Shown here piece after piece: positions 12,503-20,702 of a DNA stretch of 35,270 nt. A model generated the notes under the pieces. The model saw only the letters and a list, made by a program, of their open reading frames with translations, did no database searches and was not told the DNA's origin. The translations under genes and the position numbers were made by a program. Position 1 is the stretch's first letter. Every line of letters begins with the position of its first letter. The DNA is from an uncultured Pseudomonadota bacterium (GTDB lineage Bacteria; Pseudomonadota; Alphaproteobacteria; RF32; CAG-239), in NCBI GenBank assembly GCA_949295025.1, contig CASFJK010000014.1, positions 1 to 35,270 on the forward strand, given 5' to 3'.

Positions 12503-12850
12503 ATGGATACTTTTGATTACTCTGTTATCATTTTTTTTCTTGTGATTTTGTTACTAATTGTTGCTATTTATGCATATCTTCTGTGGCTTAATTTAAAGAA
12601 AATAAAACAAAGATTTGCTTCTCTTAGGAAAGATACCGATGCGCTGGACTTACAAGTTGAGGCTTTAAAGTTATTGATAAACAAGTATAAAAGCTCTTTC
12701 CCGCCAACAATTCGAGAAGATATCGATTTGGAATGCCAGAATGCTTCTGAAAAAAGTTGGTTTGCTTCCAACAAGCAAGAAGCCCAAAGTTCTTCATTGA
12801 ATGAAAAACGTTGGAATTTTTTACGGGAATGGGTTAACAGAAATTTCTGA
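12503..12850 (+). CDS. Small bitopic membrane protein with a coiled-coil-like tail, function unknown
   Basis: The 115-residue product starts MDTFDYSVIIFF and has one strong membrane helix at about residues 7-30. A basic, helical region follows (LKKIKQRFASLRKDTDALDL), then a short polar tail ending in WNFLREWVNRNF. The frame is open further upstream, but that extension overlaps the predicted promoter and the divergent gene, so the start at 12503 is preferred even though no good Shine-Dalgarno is visible. The basic residues after the helix suggest that the tail is cytoplasmic. The gene is divergent from the 677-residue protein gene, about 157 bases apart, which leaves open a functional link. 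No family was recognised. Confidence 0.6.
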   Translation: MDTFDYSVIIFFLVILLLIVAIYAYLLWLNLKKIKQRFASLRKDTDALDLQVEALKLLINKYKSSFPPTIREDIDLECQNASEKSWFASNKQEAQSSSLNEKRWNFLREWVNRNF

Positions 12851-12867
12851 GGTATGATAATTAAAAA

Positions 12868-12894
12868 AAAGGACACTTGTATAAAGTGTCCTTT
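12868..12894. terminator. Terminator between the small membrane protein gene and trmB
   Basis: A perfect 11-base stem, AAAGGACACTT (12868-12878) with AAGTGTCCTTT (12884-12894), has a 5-base loop. An 8-base A-run on the left makes it strongest for minus-strand transcripts leaving trmB. The plus-strand T tract is weaker. Confidence 0.8.
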
Positions 12895-12900
12895 GCATTT

Positions 12901-13707
12901 TTAAATTTTTTCAAAATCGAGAAATACGGGGCGTCGTCCTTCTCGCAGAGCTTTTAGTTGATATTTAGTTTGAACCCAATCTGCAGGTTCTTTTTTCCAA
13001 TCATTTCCGCATTTAGCAGTCCAAACAAAATTGCCATTTTCTTTTACTTGTCGTAAAGCCCAACCTTTGTAAATTTTATGGTCGGTTGCAATGCGTAAAA
13101 TTCCGCCTTTCTTCATAATACGAGCTATTTCTGTTAAATTATCGGGGTTAACAAAGCGGCGATGTGCATGGCGTTTCTTTGGCCACGGATCGGGGAATAA
13201 GATAAATACTTTATCTAAGAAATTGTTGGGTATTTGTTTAAATAACAAGCGAATATCATCATCAAAGACTCTGATATTGTCAACACGACCCTCTTCTAAA
13301 TTGATTTTTTCGGGTAAATGACTACCTTCTTTGATGCCTGTAATCAGCGTGAGTAAATTAGCCACGCCATTTTGAAAAACTTCTGCACCAATAAAACCTG
13401 TGTCAGGATTGTTTTTTGCTTGTCCTGCTAAGTGTTGTCCATCTCCAAAGCCAATTTCCAGAGCAACTTTTTCAACCGGTTTACCAAAGAGTTTATTTTT
13501 ATCAAAAACACTTTTATCGGTGATTTTTATTTCCGGCAAAAAAGCTTCGAGCAGGGTTGATTTAGCTTTGCGTATGGTGCGCCCTTTTCTACGTCCATAA
13601 AACTTTGGTTTGTCAAAACCATTGTAGGGAGTAAAAGAAGAGTTTTTAGGTTCTATTTGTATGTCAATGTTGCCTTGTTTTAATGAAGTTTTTTCGGTTA
13701 TAAGCAT
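12901..13707 (-). CDS. trmB: tRNA (guanine-N7)-methyltransferase
   Basis: The 268-residue enzyme uses S-adenosylmethionine to methylate G46 in the tRNA variable loop. The N-terminal block YGRRKGRTIRKAK is the alphaproteobacterial form. The SAM-binding motif is LEIGFGDGQHL (about residues 83-93), and the TrmB signature FPDPWPKKRHAHRRF is complete. The N-terminus has an extension of about 35 residues before the conserved block, so a later start cannot be excluded, though no better ribosome-binding site is obvious. In many Alphaproteobacteria trmB follows metK after the XRE regulator; metK is missing here. A terminator lies between it and the regulator, so it is probably transcribed separately or by readthrough; no convincing promoter was found. 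Confidence 0.95.
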   Translation of the reverse strand: MLITEKTSLKQGNIDIQIEPKNSSFTPYNGFDKPKFYGRRKGRTIRKAKSTLLEAFLPEIKITDKSVFDKNKLFGKPVEKVALEIGFGDGQHLAGQAKNNPDTGFIGAEVFQNGVANLLTLITGIKEGSHLPEKINLEEGRVDNIRVFDDDIRLLFKQIPNNFLDKVFILFPDPWPKKRHAHRRFVNPDNLTEIARIMKKGGILRIATDHKIYKGWALRQVKENGNFVWTAKCGNDWKKEPADWVQTKYQLKALREGRRPVFLDFEKI

Positions 13708-13747
13708 GGTTAAATCTCTTTAATTGTTTTTATTGACGTATAATAAT

Positions 13748-13777
13748 AAAAAAAGCTGGTTTTTACCAGCTTTTTTT
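13748..13777 (-). terminator. Terminator after the XRE regulator
   Basis: A perfect 13-base inverted repeat, AAAAAAAGCTGGT with ACCAGCTTTTTTT, has a 4-base T loop. The A and T runs make it functional on both strands. Its position is just downstream of the regulator's stop codon on the minus strand. Confidence 0.85.
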
Positions 13778-13794
13778 ATGAGTTTTTCTAAAGA

Positions 13795-14295
13795 CTATTT
13801 TTCGTCATCTTCATCATTATTATATGTTGTTTTAGACATGGCAATTATCAAGTCAAACATATGTTTAGCTGCTTTACGATTTGGAATTTTGTAATAAGCT
13901 TTAACAAGCTCAATTGTTTCTTGACGATGCATTGGGTCTAAATCGACATTACTATCTTCTTCAGCCAGTTCCATTGGATGACTATCCGGAATACTGAACA
14001 TACGAGGACTTTGATTAGCAACTTCTTTATCCATATCTTCATAGAAGAAACCAATTGGCACTTCTAAGACTTTACCAATATCCCACAGACGGCTTGCACC
14101 AACGCGGTTCATGCCTCTTTCATATTTTTGTACTTGTTGGAAAGTCAAGCCTAACATAGATGCCAGTTTTTCTTGACTTAAGCCTAACAGGGTACGTCTC
14201 AAACGAATTCGATTGCCAACATGTACATCAATTGGATTTGGTTCTCCTTGAGGGGTACGTCCACGGCTTGATCTTTTTACTAATTCTGCAGTCAT
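13795..14295 (-). CDS. XRE-family helix-turn-helix regulator (alphaproteobacterial PhrR/PraR-like)
   Basis: The 166-residue DNA-binding protein has an HTH_3 domain at about residues 25-85. It shows GNRIRLRRTLLGLSQEKLAS, then LTFQQVQKYERGMNRVGASR, then LWDIGKVLEVPIGFFYED. The C-terminal half has an acidic stretch, then a helical region ending in a very acidic tail. The location directly after lnt is the classic place of the conserved XRE regulator found in many Alphaproteobacteria (phrR/praR-type in rhizobia). That gene order and the domain support the assignment; the target genes cannot be read from the sequence. It has its own promoter at 14327-14355, an AAGG about 9 bases before the ATG, and a strong terminator. 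Confidence 0.9.
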   Translation of the reverse strand: MTAELVKRSSRGRTPQGEPNPIDVHVGNRIRLRRTLLGLSQEKLASMLGLTFQQVQKYERGMNRVGASRLWDIGKVLEVPIGFFYEDMDKEVANQSPRMFSIPDSHPMELAEEDSNVDLDPMHRQETIELVKAYYKIPNRKAAKHMFDLIIAMSKTTYNNDEDDEK

Positions 14296-14326
14296 TTTTT
14301 ATATCCTTTTATTATTACATACTATA

Positions 14327-14355
14327 TAAATAGGATTTTTAGGCTATTACGTCAA
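14327..14355 (-). promoter_or_regulatory. Promoter of the XRE regulator
   Basis: On the minus strand, TTGACG (14350-14355) and TATTTA (14327-14332) are spaced by exactly 17 bases. They lie about 32 bases upstream of the start codon in an otherwise very AT-rich 138-base gap. Confidence 0.55.
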
Positions 14356-14433
14356 CAAATATTTTATATAATATATTATATTGTTAATTTAATAATATTC
14401 TAATGTATGAAGTATATTATAAATTTCAAAGCA

Positions 14434-15981
14434 TTAGCTATGTTTATTTTTGATTGCAAATGCAATTATTATATTAAGCAAACATAATATAATTGGTATA
14501 AAATTGCCATTTTCTCCATAAAAAGTGTTGATATATAGTTGTTGTGGCAGATTGGTATCAATAATATCTGAGATGTTTAACGGAATTTGGGTAAGAATTT
14601 TTCCGTAAGGATTGATAACAGCACTAATGCCGGTATTGGCAGCGCGAACGATGGTGCGCCCTTCTTCAATTGCCCGGAGTTGGGTTGTAACCAGATGTTG
14701 ATACGGACCTTGAGAAAGGCCATACCAACCATCGTTTGTCAGATTTATTAACCAATCAGGTTTATCTTGCGGATTGATGATTTGGTGTGGAAAAATTATT
14801 TCATAGCAGATGGAAATGCCAAAGCTTGGCTGGTTTCCTATTTGAATTGATTTAGGACCGTATCCTGAAAGAAAATCGTTGATGGTGTTGGTAAGTGGCG
14901 TTATCCATGTCGGAAGATATTTACGCAGGGGAATATATTCTCCAAACGGAACAAGATGGCTTTTGTCATAATAGTTGACTATACGTCCGGATTTATCAAT
15001 AACAAAGGATGAATTAAGCGGATGAAAATCTCCGTCCTTAAATTCGTAACGAACCAATCCGGTTACTAGGTAGCCTTTTTCTGAAATTGCAGATTTGATT
15101 GTTTCCATATATTGTGGTTCAAAATCTAAAGCAAAGGGGGTTGCTGTTTCTCCCCAAATCACAAAGTCAATTTCATCTAAGCCATCTTTTTGAGACATGT
15201 GGATGTATTGTTCTAAATTGTGCTCCAGCTTTTGGCGATTCCACTTCATTTCTTGAGGAATGGCAGGTTGTACTAAACGAATTTTGGTTGAAGATGGAGC
15301 CATGTCCATTTGCGATAAGTGGTATTTTCCATAACCTATCAGCGAGCCTAAAATTAGCAAAATGGTCAATGCGGCACAAGCAAAACTTGCTTTTTGGCGA
15401 TAAAAGATGATGAGAGCCGGAGCAGAACTAATCAGCAATACGGCTAAAGATAAACCATAGGTTCCGATAACGGCTGCAGCTTGCAGTAAGGTGATGTCAA
15501 ACGCTAGAACTGAGCCTAATAAATTCCACGGAAAACCAGTTAGGATAAAACTTCTTATCCACTCAAAAATGACCCACCATGCCGCAAAGGAAAGCCAACG
15601 CGCATACAGAGATTTAAACAAACAACTTAATAGAGCGGGGAAGGCGACAAAAAGTCCAAAAAAGCCACCGGCAGCAAGTAAGATAATTGGAAAGAGCCAG
15701 CCTAATTTGGCCGCTTCTATCAATACAGCATTACCTATCCAAGCCATGTTGCAAGCAAAATAACCAAAGCCAAACCAATAGCCAAAAGAAAAACTTTGTT
15801 TTTTGTTTTCAGACTTATTTAATATCAGTAAAAAAACGGAAAAAGTTAGAAATAAAATCGGAAAAGCGTAGAAAGGCGGCAAAGCACGTGCCGAAAGCAT
15901 GCCTAAAATAAAGCAAGAAATTTTTTTATGAGATAAAACTTTTTGCTGAATATATTTTATTGCCGGAGAGATAAATTGCAC
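14434..15981 (-). CDS. lnt: Apolipoprotein N-acyltransferase
   Basis: The 515-residue inner-membrane enzyme adds the third acyl chain to outer-membrane and periplasmic lipoproteins, using phospholipid as donor. The N-terminal half has several hydrophobic helices. The C-terminal nitrilase-like domain carries the catalytic triad: E278 (IWGETATPF), K340 (YYDKSHLVPFGEY) and C392 (GISICYEIIFP). These are close to E. coli E267, K335 and C387. The start codon is GTG, with AAGGAAGA about 8 bases upstream, 3 bases after the ybeY stop, so the two are translationally linked. In many Alphaproteobacteria a corC-type gene lies between ybeY and lnt; it is absent here. Confidence 0.97.
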   Translation of the reverse strand: MQFISPAIKYIQQKVLSHKKISCFILGMLSARALPPFYAFPILFLTFSVFLLILNKSENKKQSFSFGYWFGFGYFACNMAWIGNAVLIEAAKLGWLFPIILLAAGGFFGLFVAFPALLSCLFKSLYARWLSFAAWWVIFEWIRSFILTGFPWNLLGSVLAFDITLLQAAAVIGTYGLSLAVLLISSAPALIIFYRQKASFACAALTILLILGSLIGYGKYHLSQMDMAPSSTKIRLVQPAIPQEMKWNRQKLEHNLEQYIHMSQKDGLDEIDFVIWGETATPFALDFEPQYMETIKSAISEKGYLVTGLVRYEFKDGDFHPLNSSFVIDKSGRIVNYYDKSHLVPFGEYIPLRKYLPTWITPLTNTINDFLSGYGPKSIQIGNQPSFGISICYEIIFPHQIINPQDKPDWLINLTNDGWYGLSQGPYQHLVTTQLRAIEEGRTIVRAANTGISAVINPYGKILTQIPLNISDIIDTNLPQQLYINTFYGENGNFIPIILCLLNIIIAFAIKNKHS

Positions 15982-15984
15982 TTT

Positions 15985-16512
15985 CTAGTCTTCCTTATAT
16001 GGATTGTCGATGTTCATTTGTGCCAAAATGGCAATTTCAAAACTTTCCATATATTCGGCTTCGTCATCTTCAATATGGTCAAAGCCTAACAGATGCAACA
16101 GACCGTGAATGAATAAGTGACAATAATGGTCGTGCAAGCTGATTTGTTTTTCTTGAGCTTCACGTTGCATGGTTTCCAAAGCAATCATAATGTCTCCCAA
16201 CTCAATTTGCGGTGCTATTTTGATTTCTTCATCAAAGTTTTCATCGTCAATATTGGCAAATGAGAGTACATTTGTGGGTTTATCCATATGACGGAATTTA
16301 GCATTCAAACGATGAATGTTTTCGTCATTACTTAAGGCCAAGTTAACGCAAACAGGTTTATCCGTTTTCAGAAAGTCAATATCTTCATGTGTTTTGACAT
16401 AGGTTAAAACAGCATCAAAAATTTGTTCTGATAATTCTTGTAAAGAAGGGAGGGTTTTTAACCAGCCCTCTTCTTCAACATCAATATTGAGTTCAAAATT
16501 ATTCTTCGCCAT
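15985..16512 (-). CDS. ybeY: Endoribonuclease YbeY (16S rRNA maturation)
   Basis: The zinc-dependent enzyme acts in 16S rRNA 3'-end processing and ribosome quality control. The metal motif is HGLLHLLGFDH (three histidines in HxxxHxxxxxH spacing), followed by an acidic C-terminus. I chose the ATG at 16512 (MAKNNFELNIDVEEEGW, 175 residues) because family members begin close to this block and AAGGAG lies 11 bases upstream. Alternative in-frame ATGs at 16536 and 16566 would add residues with no family similarity, although the one at 16536 has AAGG nearby. The start overlaps the end of phoH by 14 bases, consistent with coupled translation in the miaB-phoH-ybeY-lnt operon. Confidence 0.93.
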   Translation of the reverse strand: MAKNNFELNIDVEEEGWLKTLPSLQELSEQIFDAVLTYVKTHEDIDFLKTDKPVCVNLALSNDENIHRLNAKFRHMDKPTNVLSFANIDDENFDEEIKIAPQIELGDIMIALETMQREAQEKQISLHDHYCHLFIHGLLHLLGFDHIEDDEAEYMESFEIAILAQMNIDNPYKED

Positions 16513-17467
16513 AGGTTTTTTGGCTCCTTTCCTCATAGGCCTTAACAATTTTTGCAACCAAACCATGTCTGACTACGTCTGTTGCTGTGAAACGGACAGA
16601 GCTGATACCTTGGGTATTTTTCAAAATATCCAGAGCATCACGCAGACCGGATATTGTACCTTTAGGCAAGTCTACCTGACTTAAGTCTCCGTTAACAACC
16701 ATACGTGAATTTTCACCCATACGAGTTAAGAACATTTTCATTTGCATCGGGGTGGTGTTTTGGGCCTCATCCAAAATGACAAAAGCATTGGTCAATGTAC
16801 GACCACGCATGAAAGCCAAAGGTGCAACTTCAATTTCACCAATTGCTATTTTTTTATCTACTTGTTCGGCAGGTAACATCTCGTACAAAGCATCGTACAA
16901 AGGACGCAAGTAAGGATCGACTTTTTCTTTCAAATCACCGGGGAGAAAACCTAAGTTTTCACCGGCCTCAACTGCCGGACGAGAAAGAATAATCTTATCA
17001 ATTTTGCCTTCCAACATCATGGAAACAGCCAGAGCTACAGCCAAATAAGTTTTACCGGTACCGGCAGGTCCCAAGCCAAAAACAAGTTCATTTTTTATCA
17101 TCTCTTGAATATATTGGGCTTGGGTAGCAGTTCTCGGATAAATGTGGCGTTTTTTGGTCTTTAGGACAATGTCACTTAAGTTTTGTTCTGAAGTGTTATC
17201 ACCAACATTTCCGCCGCTCATTCTAACGGCTGCCTTTACTTCTTCTTCACCAATTTCAATGCCACGACTGACTTTGTTATAAAGGGTATCAATGGCACTT
17301 TTGGCTAAGGTGATGGCATCTTGGTTCCCTTTGATACTTATCTGATTGCCAAAAGAAGAAATTTCGGTTCCAGTCATTTTTTCTATCAAACGCAGATTGT
17401 CATCTTGCGGTCCGACAAGTTGTTGAACCAGAACATTGTTAAAAAGTTCAAAACTAATTTCAGCCAT
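16499..17467 (-). CDS. phoH: PhoH-like ATPase
   Basis: The 322-residue protein has an N-terminal KH-like region (about 1-75) and a PhoH ATPase domain. Walker A is GPAGTGKT (133-140). The Walker B region is NAFVILDEAQNTTPMQMKMF, and the sensor-like stretch GENSRMVVNGDLSQVDLP follows. These proteins (also called YbeZ) are linked to RNA metabolism and work with YbeY, whose gene overlaps its end. The exact biochemical role is not settled in the family. The start is set by GGAGGG a few bases upstream, with 3 bases between it and the miaB stop. Confidence 0.95.
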   Translation of the reverse strand: MAEISFELFNNVLVQQLVGPQDDNLRLIEKMTGTEISSFGNQISIKGNQDAITLAKSAIDTLYNKVSRGIEIGEEEVKAAVRMSGGNVGDNTSEQNLSDIVLKTKKRHIYPRTATQAQYIQEMIKNELVFGLGPAGTGKTYLAVALAVSMMLEGKIDKIILSRPAVEAGENLGFLPGDLKEKVDPYLRPLYDALYEMLPAEQVDKKIAIGEIEVAPLAFMRGRTLTNAFVILDEAQNTTPMQMKMFLTRMGENSRMVVNGDLSQVDLPKGTISGLRDALDILKNTQGISSVRFTATDVVRHGLVAKIVKAYEERSQKTYGEE

Positions 17468-17470
17468 GGT

Positions 17471-18808
17471 CTAACCCTCCTTTATGCCACTTAATGAATT
17501 GGTGGTGGCTTCTGTTACTTTTACATTAACAATTTTATTTAAAAATTCTTTGCCAATTTCAGCGTGCAAATTTTGCATGTATGGTGTGCGACCGATGAGC
17601 TGTCCGGCGTGTCTGCCTTTCATATCAAATAAAACAGGCATAACTTTGCCCACGCTTGCTTCATTAAATTTGCGCTGGTAAGAAAAGAGCAAATCTTGCA
17701 AAATGTCTAAGCGTTCTTTTTTGACTTTTTCTTCAACCTGATTTTTCATTACGGCAGCAGGTGTTCCTGCACGACGGCTGTATTTGAATGAAAAAGCTTG
17801 AATAAATTTGACTTGGTTAACAATATCTAATGTAGCTTGAAAATCGGCATCATCTTCGCCGGGGAAGCCAACAATAAAATCTGAAGACATGCGTAAATCG
17901 GGATTGGCATTTTGCAGCTTTTCAACCACACGCAGATAGTCTGCTGAGTTGTGTCTTCTATTCATGGCTTTTAAGATTTTATCCGAACCGGATTGGATTG
18001 GTAAATGAAGATAAGGCATCAACTGTTTTAAGTCATGGTGGCAAGCAACCAAATCATCATCAACATCTGCCGGATATGAAGTTGTATAACGGATGCGTTG
18101 TAAACCATCAATTTGAGCAATTTCTCTTAACAAGTAGGCTAAATTACGTTCTTTGCCGTTTTTATCTTCACCATGATAAGAGTTTACATTTTGTCCGAGT
18201 AAGTTGATTTCCAACGTGCCTTCGGAAACTAAACGTTTGGCCTCAGTCAAAACATCTTCAACCGGACGAGAACATTCTACACCGCGAGTATAAGGTACAA
18301 CACAGTATGTGCAGAAATTGTTGCATCCTTCTTGAATAGCAATATAGGAACAGCCGCCGGTGGAGTGATTTTCCGGCAAAAAGTCAAATTTAGATTCAAC
18401 CGGAAATTCGGTATCTATAACAGGATGTCCTTTTTTGCGCCCTATTTTAGCCAAAATTTCAGGCAAACGGTGATAGGTTAGGGGACCCGTTGCAAAATCT
18501 ACAAACGGTGCTCGTTTAGCAATTTGTTCATCTTCTGCTTGAACCACACATCCCATAACTCCGATGATGGTATCTTTTCCTTCTTCGGCACGTTCTTGTT
18601 TAATGTTGTATGCACGTCCTAAATCGGAAAAAACCTTTTCAGCAGCTTTTTCTCTGATGTGGCAAGTGTTAAAGATAATCAAATCTGCAGCTTTAGGCGT
18701 ATTGGCAGGAGAGTAGCCTAGTGTTTCAAGAATATTGGCGATGCGCTCTGAATCATAAACATTCATTTGGCAGCCAAAAGTTTTGATGTAATAGTGTTTT
18801 TTGTTCAC
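17471..18808 (-). CDS. miaB: tRNA-2-methylthio-N6-isopentenyladenosine-37 synthase
   Basis: The 445-residue radical-SAM methylthiotransferase modifies i6A37 in tRNAs that read UNN codons. The auxiliary cluster cysteines are C13 (TFGCQMNVYDSERI), C49 (NTCHIREKA) and C87 (GVMGCV). The radical-SAM CxxxCxxC is C162, C166 and C169 (GCNNFCTYCVVPYTRG). A C-terminal TRAM domain follows (about 375-440). It is the first gene of the miaB-phoH-ybeY-lnt run, with a candidate promoter at 18849-18877. The isopentenyltransferase miaA that makes its substrate is not in the window. Confidence 0.98.
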   Translation of the reverse strand: MNKKHYYIKTFGCQMNVYDSERIANILETLGYSPANTPKAADLIIFNTCHIREKAAEKVFSDLGRAYNIKQERAEEGKDTIIGVMGCVVQAEDEQIAKRAPFVDFATGPLTYHRLPEILAKIGRKKGHPVIDTEFPVESKFDFLPENHSTGGCSYIAIQEGCNNFCTYCVVPYTRGVECSRPVEDVLTEAKRLVSEGTLEINLLGQNVNSYHGEDKNGKERNLAYLLREIAQIDGLQRIRYTTSYPADVDDDLVACHHDLKQLMPYLHLPIQSGSDKILKAMNRRHNSADYLRVVEKLQNANPDLRMSSDFIVGFPGEDDADFQATLDIVNQVKFIQAFSFKYSRRAGTPAAVMKNQVEEKVKKERLDILQDLLFSYQRKFNEASVGKVMPVLFDMKGRHAGQLIGRTPYMQNLHAEIGKEFLNKIVNVKVTEATTNSLSGIKEG

Positions 18809-18848
18809 GTTTGATTCCTAATAATCTTCCATATCTCTTTAAACCCAT

Positions 18849-18877
18849 AGTTTAGGCTATAATCGGGATAATTTCAA
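18849..18877 (-). promoter_or_regulatory. Candidate promoter of miaB-phoH-ybeY-lnt
   Basis: On the minus strand, TTGAAA (18872-18877) and TAAACT (18849-18854) are spaced by 17 bases. They lie in the divergent gap between miaB and the TerB-like gene. The predicted leader is about 35 bases. Confidence 0.4.
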
Positions 18878-18937
18878 ATGTTTTCTGTCGGAAAAAGAGC
18901 TTTTTTTTTGTCGCCTTCTTTTAAGTGCTCTTTTTTA

Positions 18938-18967
18938 TTGAAATTTTAATTTTTTTTACGTTATCAT
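18938..18967 (+). promoter_or_regulatory. Candidate promoter of the TerB-like gene operon
   Basis: TTGAAA (18938-18943) and TATCAT (18962-18967) are spaced by 18 bases. They lie 27 bases upstream of the start codon, so the leader would be short. Confidence 0.4.
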
Positions 18968-18994
18968 AAATTATATTATGTAGGAGTTAATGTA

Positions 18995-19441
18995 ATGAGT
19001 AATTTAGGAATGGAGATGAATATGAACATCTTGTCAAAATTGAATGAAGATCAAAGAATCGCTTTTATGAAGGCTTTGGCATCATTGGCAAATGCAGATG
19101 GTAAACTTGATAAAGAAGAAATTGAGTTTATTAAAGATGTTGCCGTTATTTATGGTGTGCCGGAAACAAGAGTTCAAGAAATTTTGCAAATTAGCAATGT
19201 TGATGAAGTTGTTGATGCGGTTAAAGTGATTGATAATCGTCGTGCCGCTTTAGAGCTCATTAAAGAGATGTGCGTTTTGGCTCATACGGATAATGCATTG
19301 AGTGATAGTGAAGTATTGCTTATTGGACGTGTGGGACAAGCAATGGGTGTTGAACTCGAAAAGATTGAACAAATCAGTCAATGGGTGATTGATCGTGTGA
19401 TCTGGCTTGAAGAAGCTAAACTTATTTTTGAAGAAGCTTAA
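18995..19441 (+). CDS. TerB-family (tellurite-resistance/DjlA-like) acidic helical protein
   Basis: The 148-residue protein is all-helical by appearance, with the hallmark ANADGKLDKEEIEFIKDVAV (about 32-51) and a second, similar acidic helical half (LAHTDNALSDSEVLLIGRVG). This is typical of TerB/DjlA-N domains, in which acidic residues may bind metal. Members take part in stress responses, but no single function holds for the family. TAGGAG precedes the ATG by 8 bases. In-frame ATGs at codons 6, 8 and 10 are possible alternatives. It heads a plus-strand run and is followed after 14 bases by an unrecognised coiled-coil gene, which suggests the two work together. No other tellurite-resistance genes (terC, terD) are nearby. 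Confidence 0.7.
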   Translation: MSNLGMEMNMNILSKLNEDQRIAFMKALASLANADGKLDKEEIEFIKDVAVIYGVPETRVQEILQISNVDEVVDAVKVIDNRRAALELIKEMCVLAHTDNALSDSEVLLIGRVGQAMGVELEKIEQISQWVIDRVIWLEEAKLIFEEA

Positions 19442-19455
19442 TTTGAGGGTTTTAT

Positions 19456-20691
19456 ATGGTCGATTTTAATAAATTGAGAGGTATTTCTTCTTTTTCGGAA
19501 GATATCGTTAAAAACGAAGCTCAACAAAAAGAGCTTAAAGAAAAAGAATTGACTGAAAAAGAAAAGAAAAAACGTGATATCATTGAAAAAGGTATTGAAC
19601 GCGCACGTCCAGATTTGAAAGGCCCAGAAAAAGAAAAGGCCAAAGAGGTTTTGCAACGTGTTGTTGACGGCGAAAATATGCCGGTTGACAAAAGCATTGA
19701 AGATTTTGCTTTTATTGTGGCAGATTCTTTGCAAACCATTGAAAACGAAGTCGCTCCTAAAAATGAATACTTTTATTGGATTGAAGATGCTAAAGAGGTT
19801 ATTCATAATATGACCGATGGTGATATTACGGATGCTGACTTGGATATGCGTGATGACTTTTTGGAGAATTTGGATGTTAGAGAAACTGAAATGCGTGTTT
19901 ATATGGCATTGTATGCAGCTTCAAATTCATCAAAAGCCAAAGAACGTCTTGATTTCTTGCAGCTGAAATTGGCAAAATTGCAACAGTTGCGGAGTGCGGT
20001 GATTGCGACGACCAAAAGTCGTGAAGAAGCAGAGCGTGATCGTCAACTGAAAGAAGAAGAAAAACGTTTGGCAGAAGAATATCAACGCATGCTTGAAGAA
20101 GAACAACGTAATCAGGTTTATTCTGATGCTGAGTATAAAGCCAACTTATTGATGGCTCAGACTTTGATTGCAATGGCTGTCGTCAGTGAAATGAATCCTG
20201 CCGATCATTTGCAAAAATTACGTTATCAAGAGTATATGGCTCGTCGTGCCGATGATTTGCGCTTTTTGAACAAGGTTTCTCCTAATGCAGATTTAAGCGA
20301 AGCTTATCGTAAACATATGGAGATGATGAATTTGGTTAAGGTTGCCAATACATCACAAAATCATGGTCAATTTACTGAAGAAGAACAAATCAAACGCAAC
20401 GTTTGCGGTGCTGTTCTTGAATATAGACGCAGGGATAAAGATGTTCCTGATAAAATCTTATACAAACTGGGTGTAAAATCATTTGTTCCTGAGTATAGTA
20501 TGAGTGAAGAACTTTTACAAAGACATATCTCTAATCAGTCTCAATCTGATGTTATTAAGAGGATAAATGAACTTAGAGGTAGACAAACTTCTTCAATTGC
20601 GCCAAAATCTATTAACAAAGAAAGAATGCAGTCGTTTGATATGAACAGATTTATAGCTCTTAAAGAACGATTGTATGAACGGAAAATATAA
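19456..20691 (+). CDS. 411-residue charged coiled-coil protein, function unknown
   Basis: The product lacks a signal peptide or membrane segment. Two strongly charged helical stretches look like coiled coils. The first is at about residues 15-50 (KELKEKELTEKEKKKRDIIE). The second is at about 190-220 (SREEAERDRQLKEEEKRLAE and on). Between and after them are helical regions such as RETEMRVYMALYAASNSSKA and LLMAQTLIAMAVVSEMN. The last 70 residues are basic. GAGGG lies 7 bases before the ATG. It sits between the TerB-like gene and yggT with gaps of 14 and 11 bases, so it is part of the operon. I cannot assign a family. A scaffold or chaperone role is possible from its shape only. Confidence 0.75.
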   Translation: MVDFNKLRGISSFSEDIVKNEAQQKELKEKELTEKEKKKRDIIEKGIERARPDLKGPEKEKAKEVLQRVVDGENMPVDKSIEDFAFIVADSLQTIENEVAPKNEYFYWIEDAKEVIHNMTDGDITDADLDMRDDFLENLDVRETEMRVYMALYAASNSSKAKERLDFLQLKLAKLQQLRSAVIATTKSREEAERDRQLKEEEKRLAEEYQRMLEEEQRNQVYSDAEYKANLLMAQTLIAMAVVSEMNPADHLQKLRYQEYMARRADDLRFLNKVSPNADLSEAYRKHMEMMNLVKVANTSQNHGQFTEEEQIKRNVCGAVLEYRRRDKDVPDKILYKLGVKSFVPEYSMSEELLQRHISNQSQSDVIKRINELRGRQTSSIAPKSINKERMQSFDMNRFIALKERLYERKI

Positions 20692-20702
20692 GGAGTTTAA
20701 TT

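Noticed and set aside
18892-18935. Inverted repeat AAAAAGAGC / GCTCTTTTT in the miaB-TerB gap
   Set aside because: The loop is about 26 bases and no gene ends nearby to need a terminator; the repeat is simple AT-rich sequence and probably chance.
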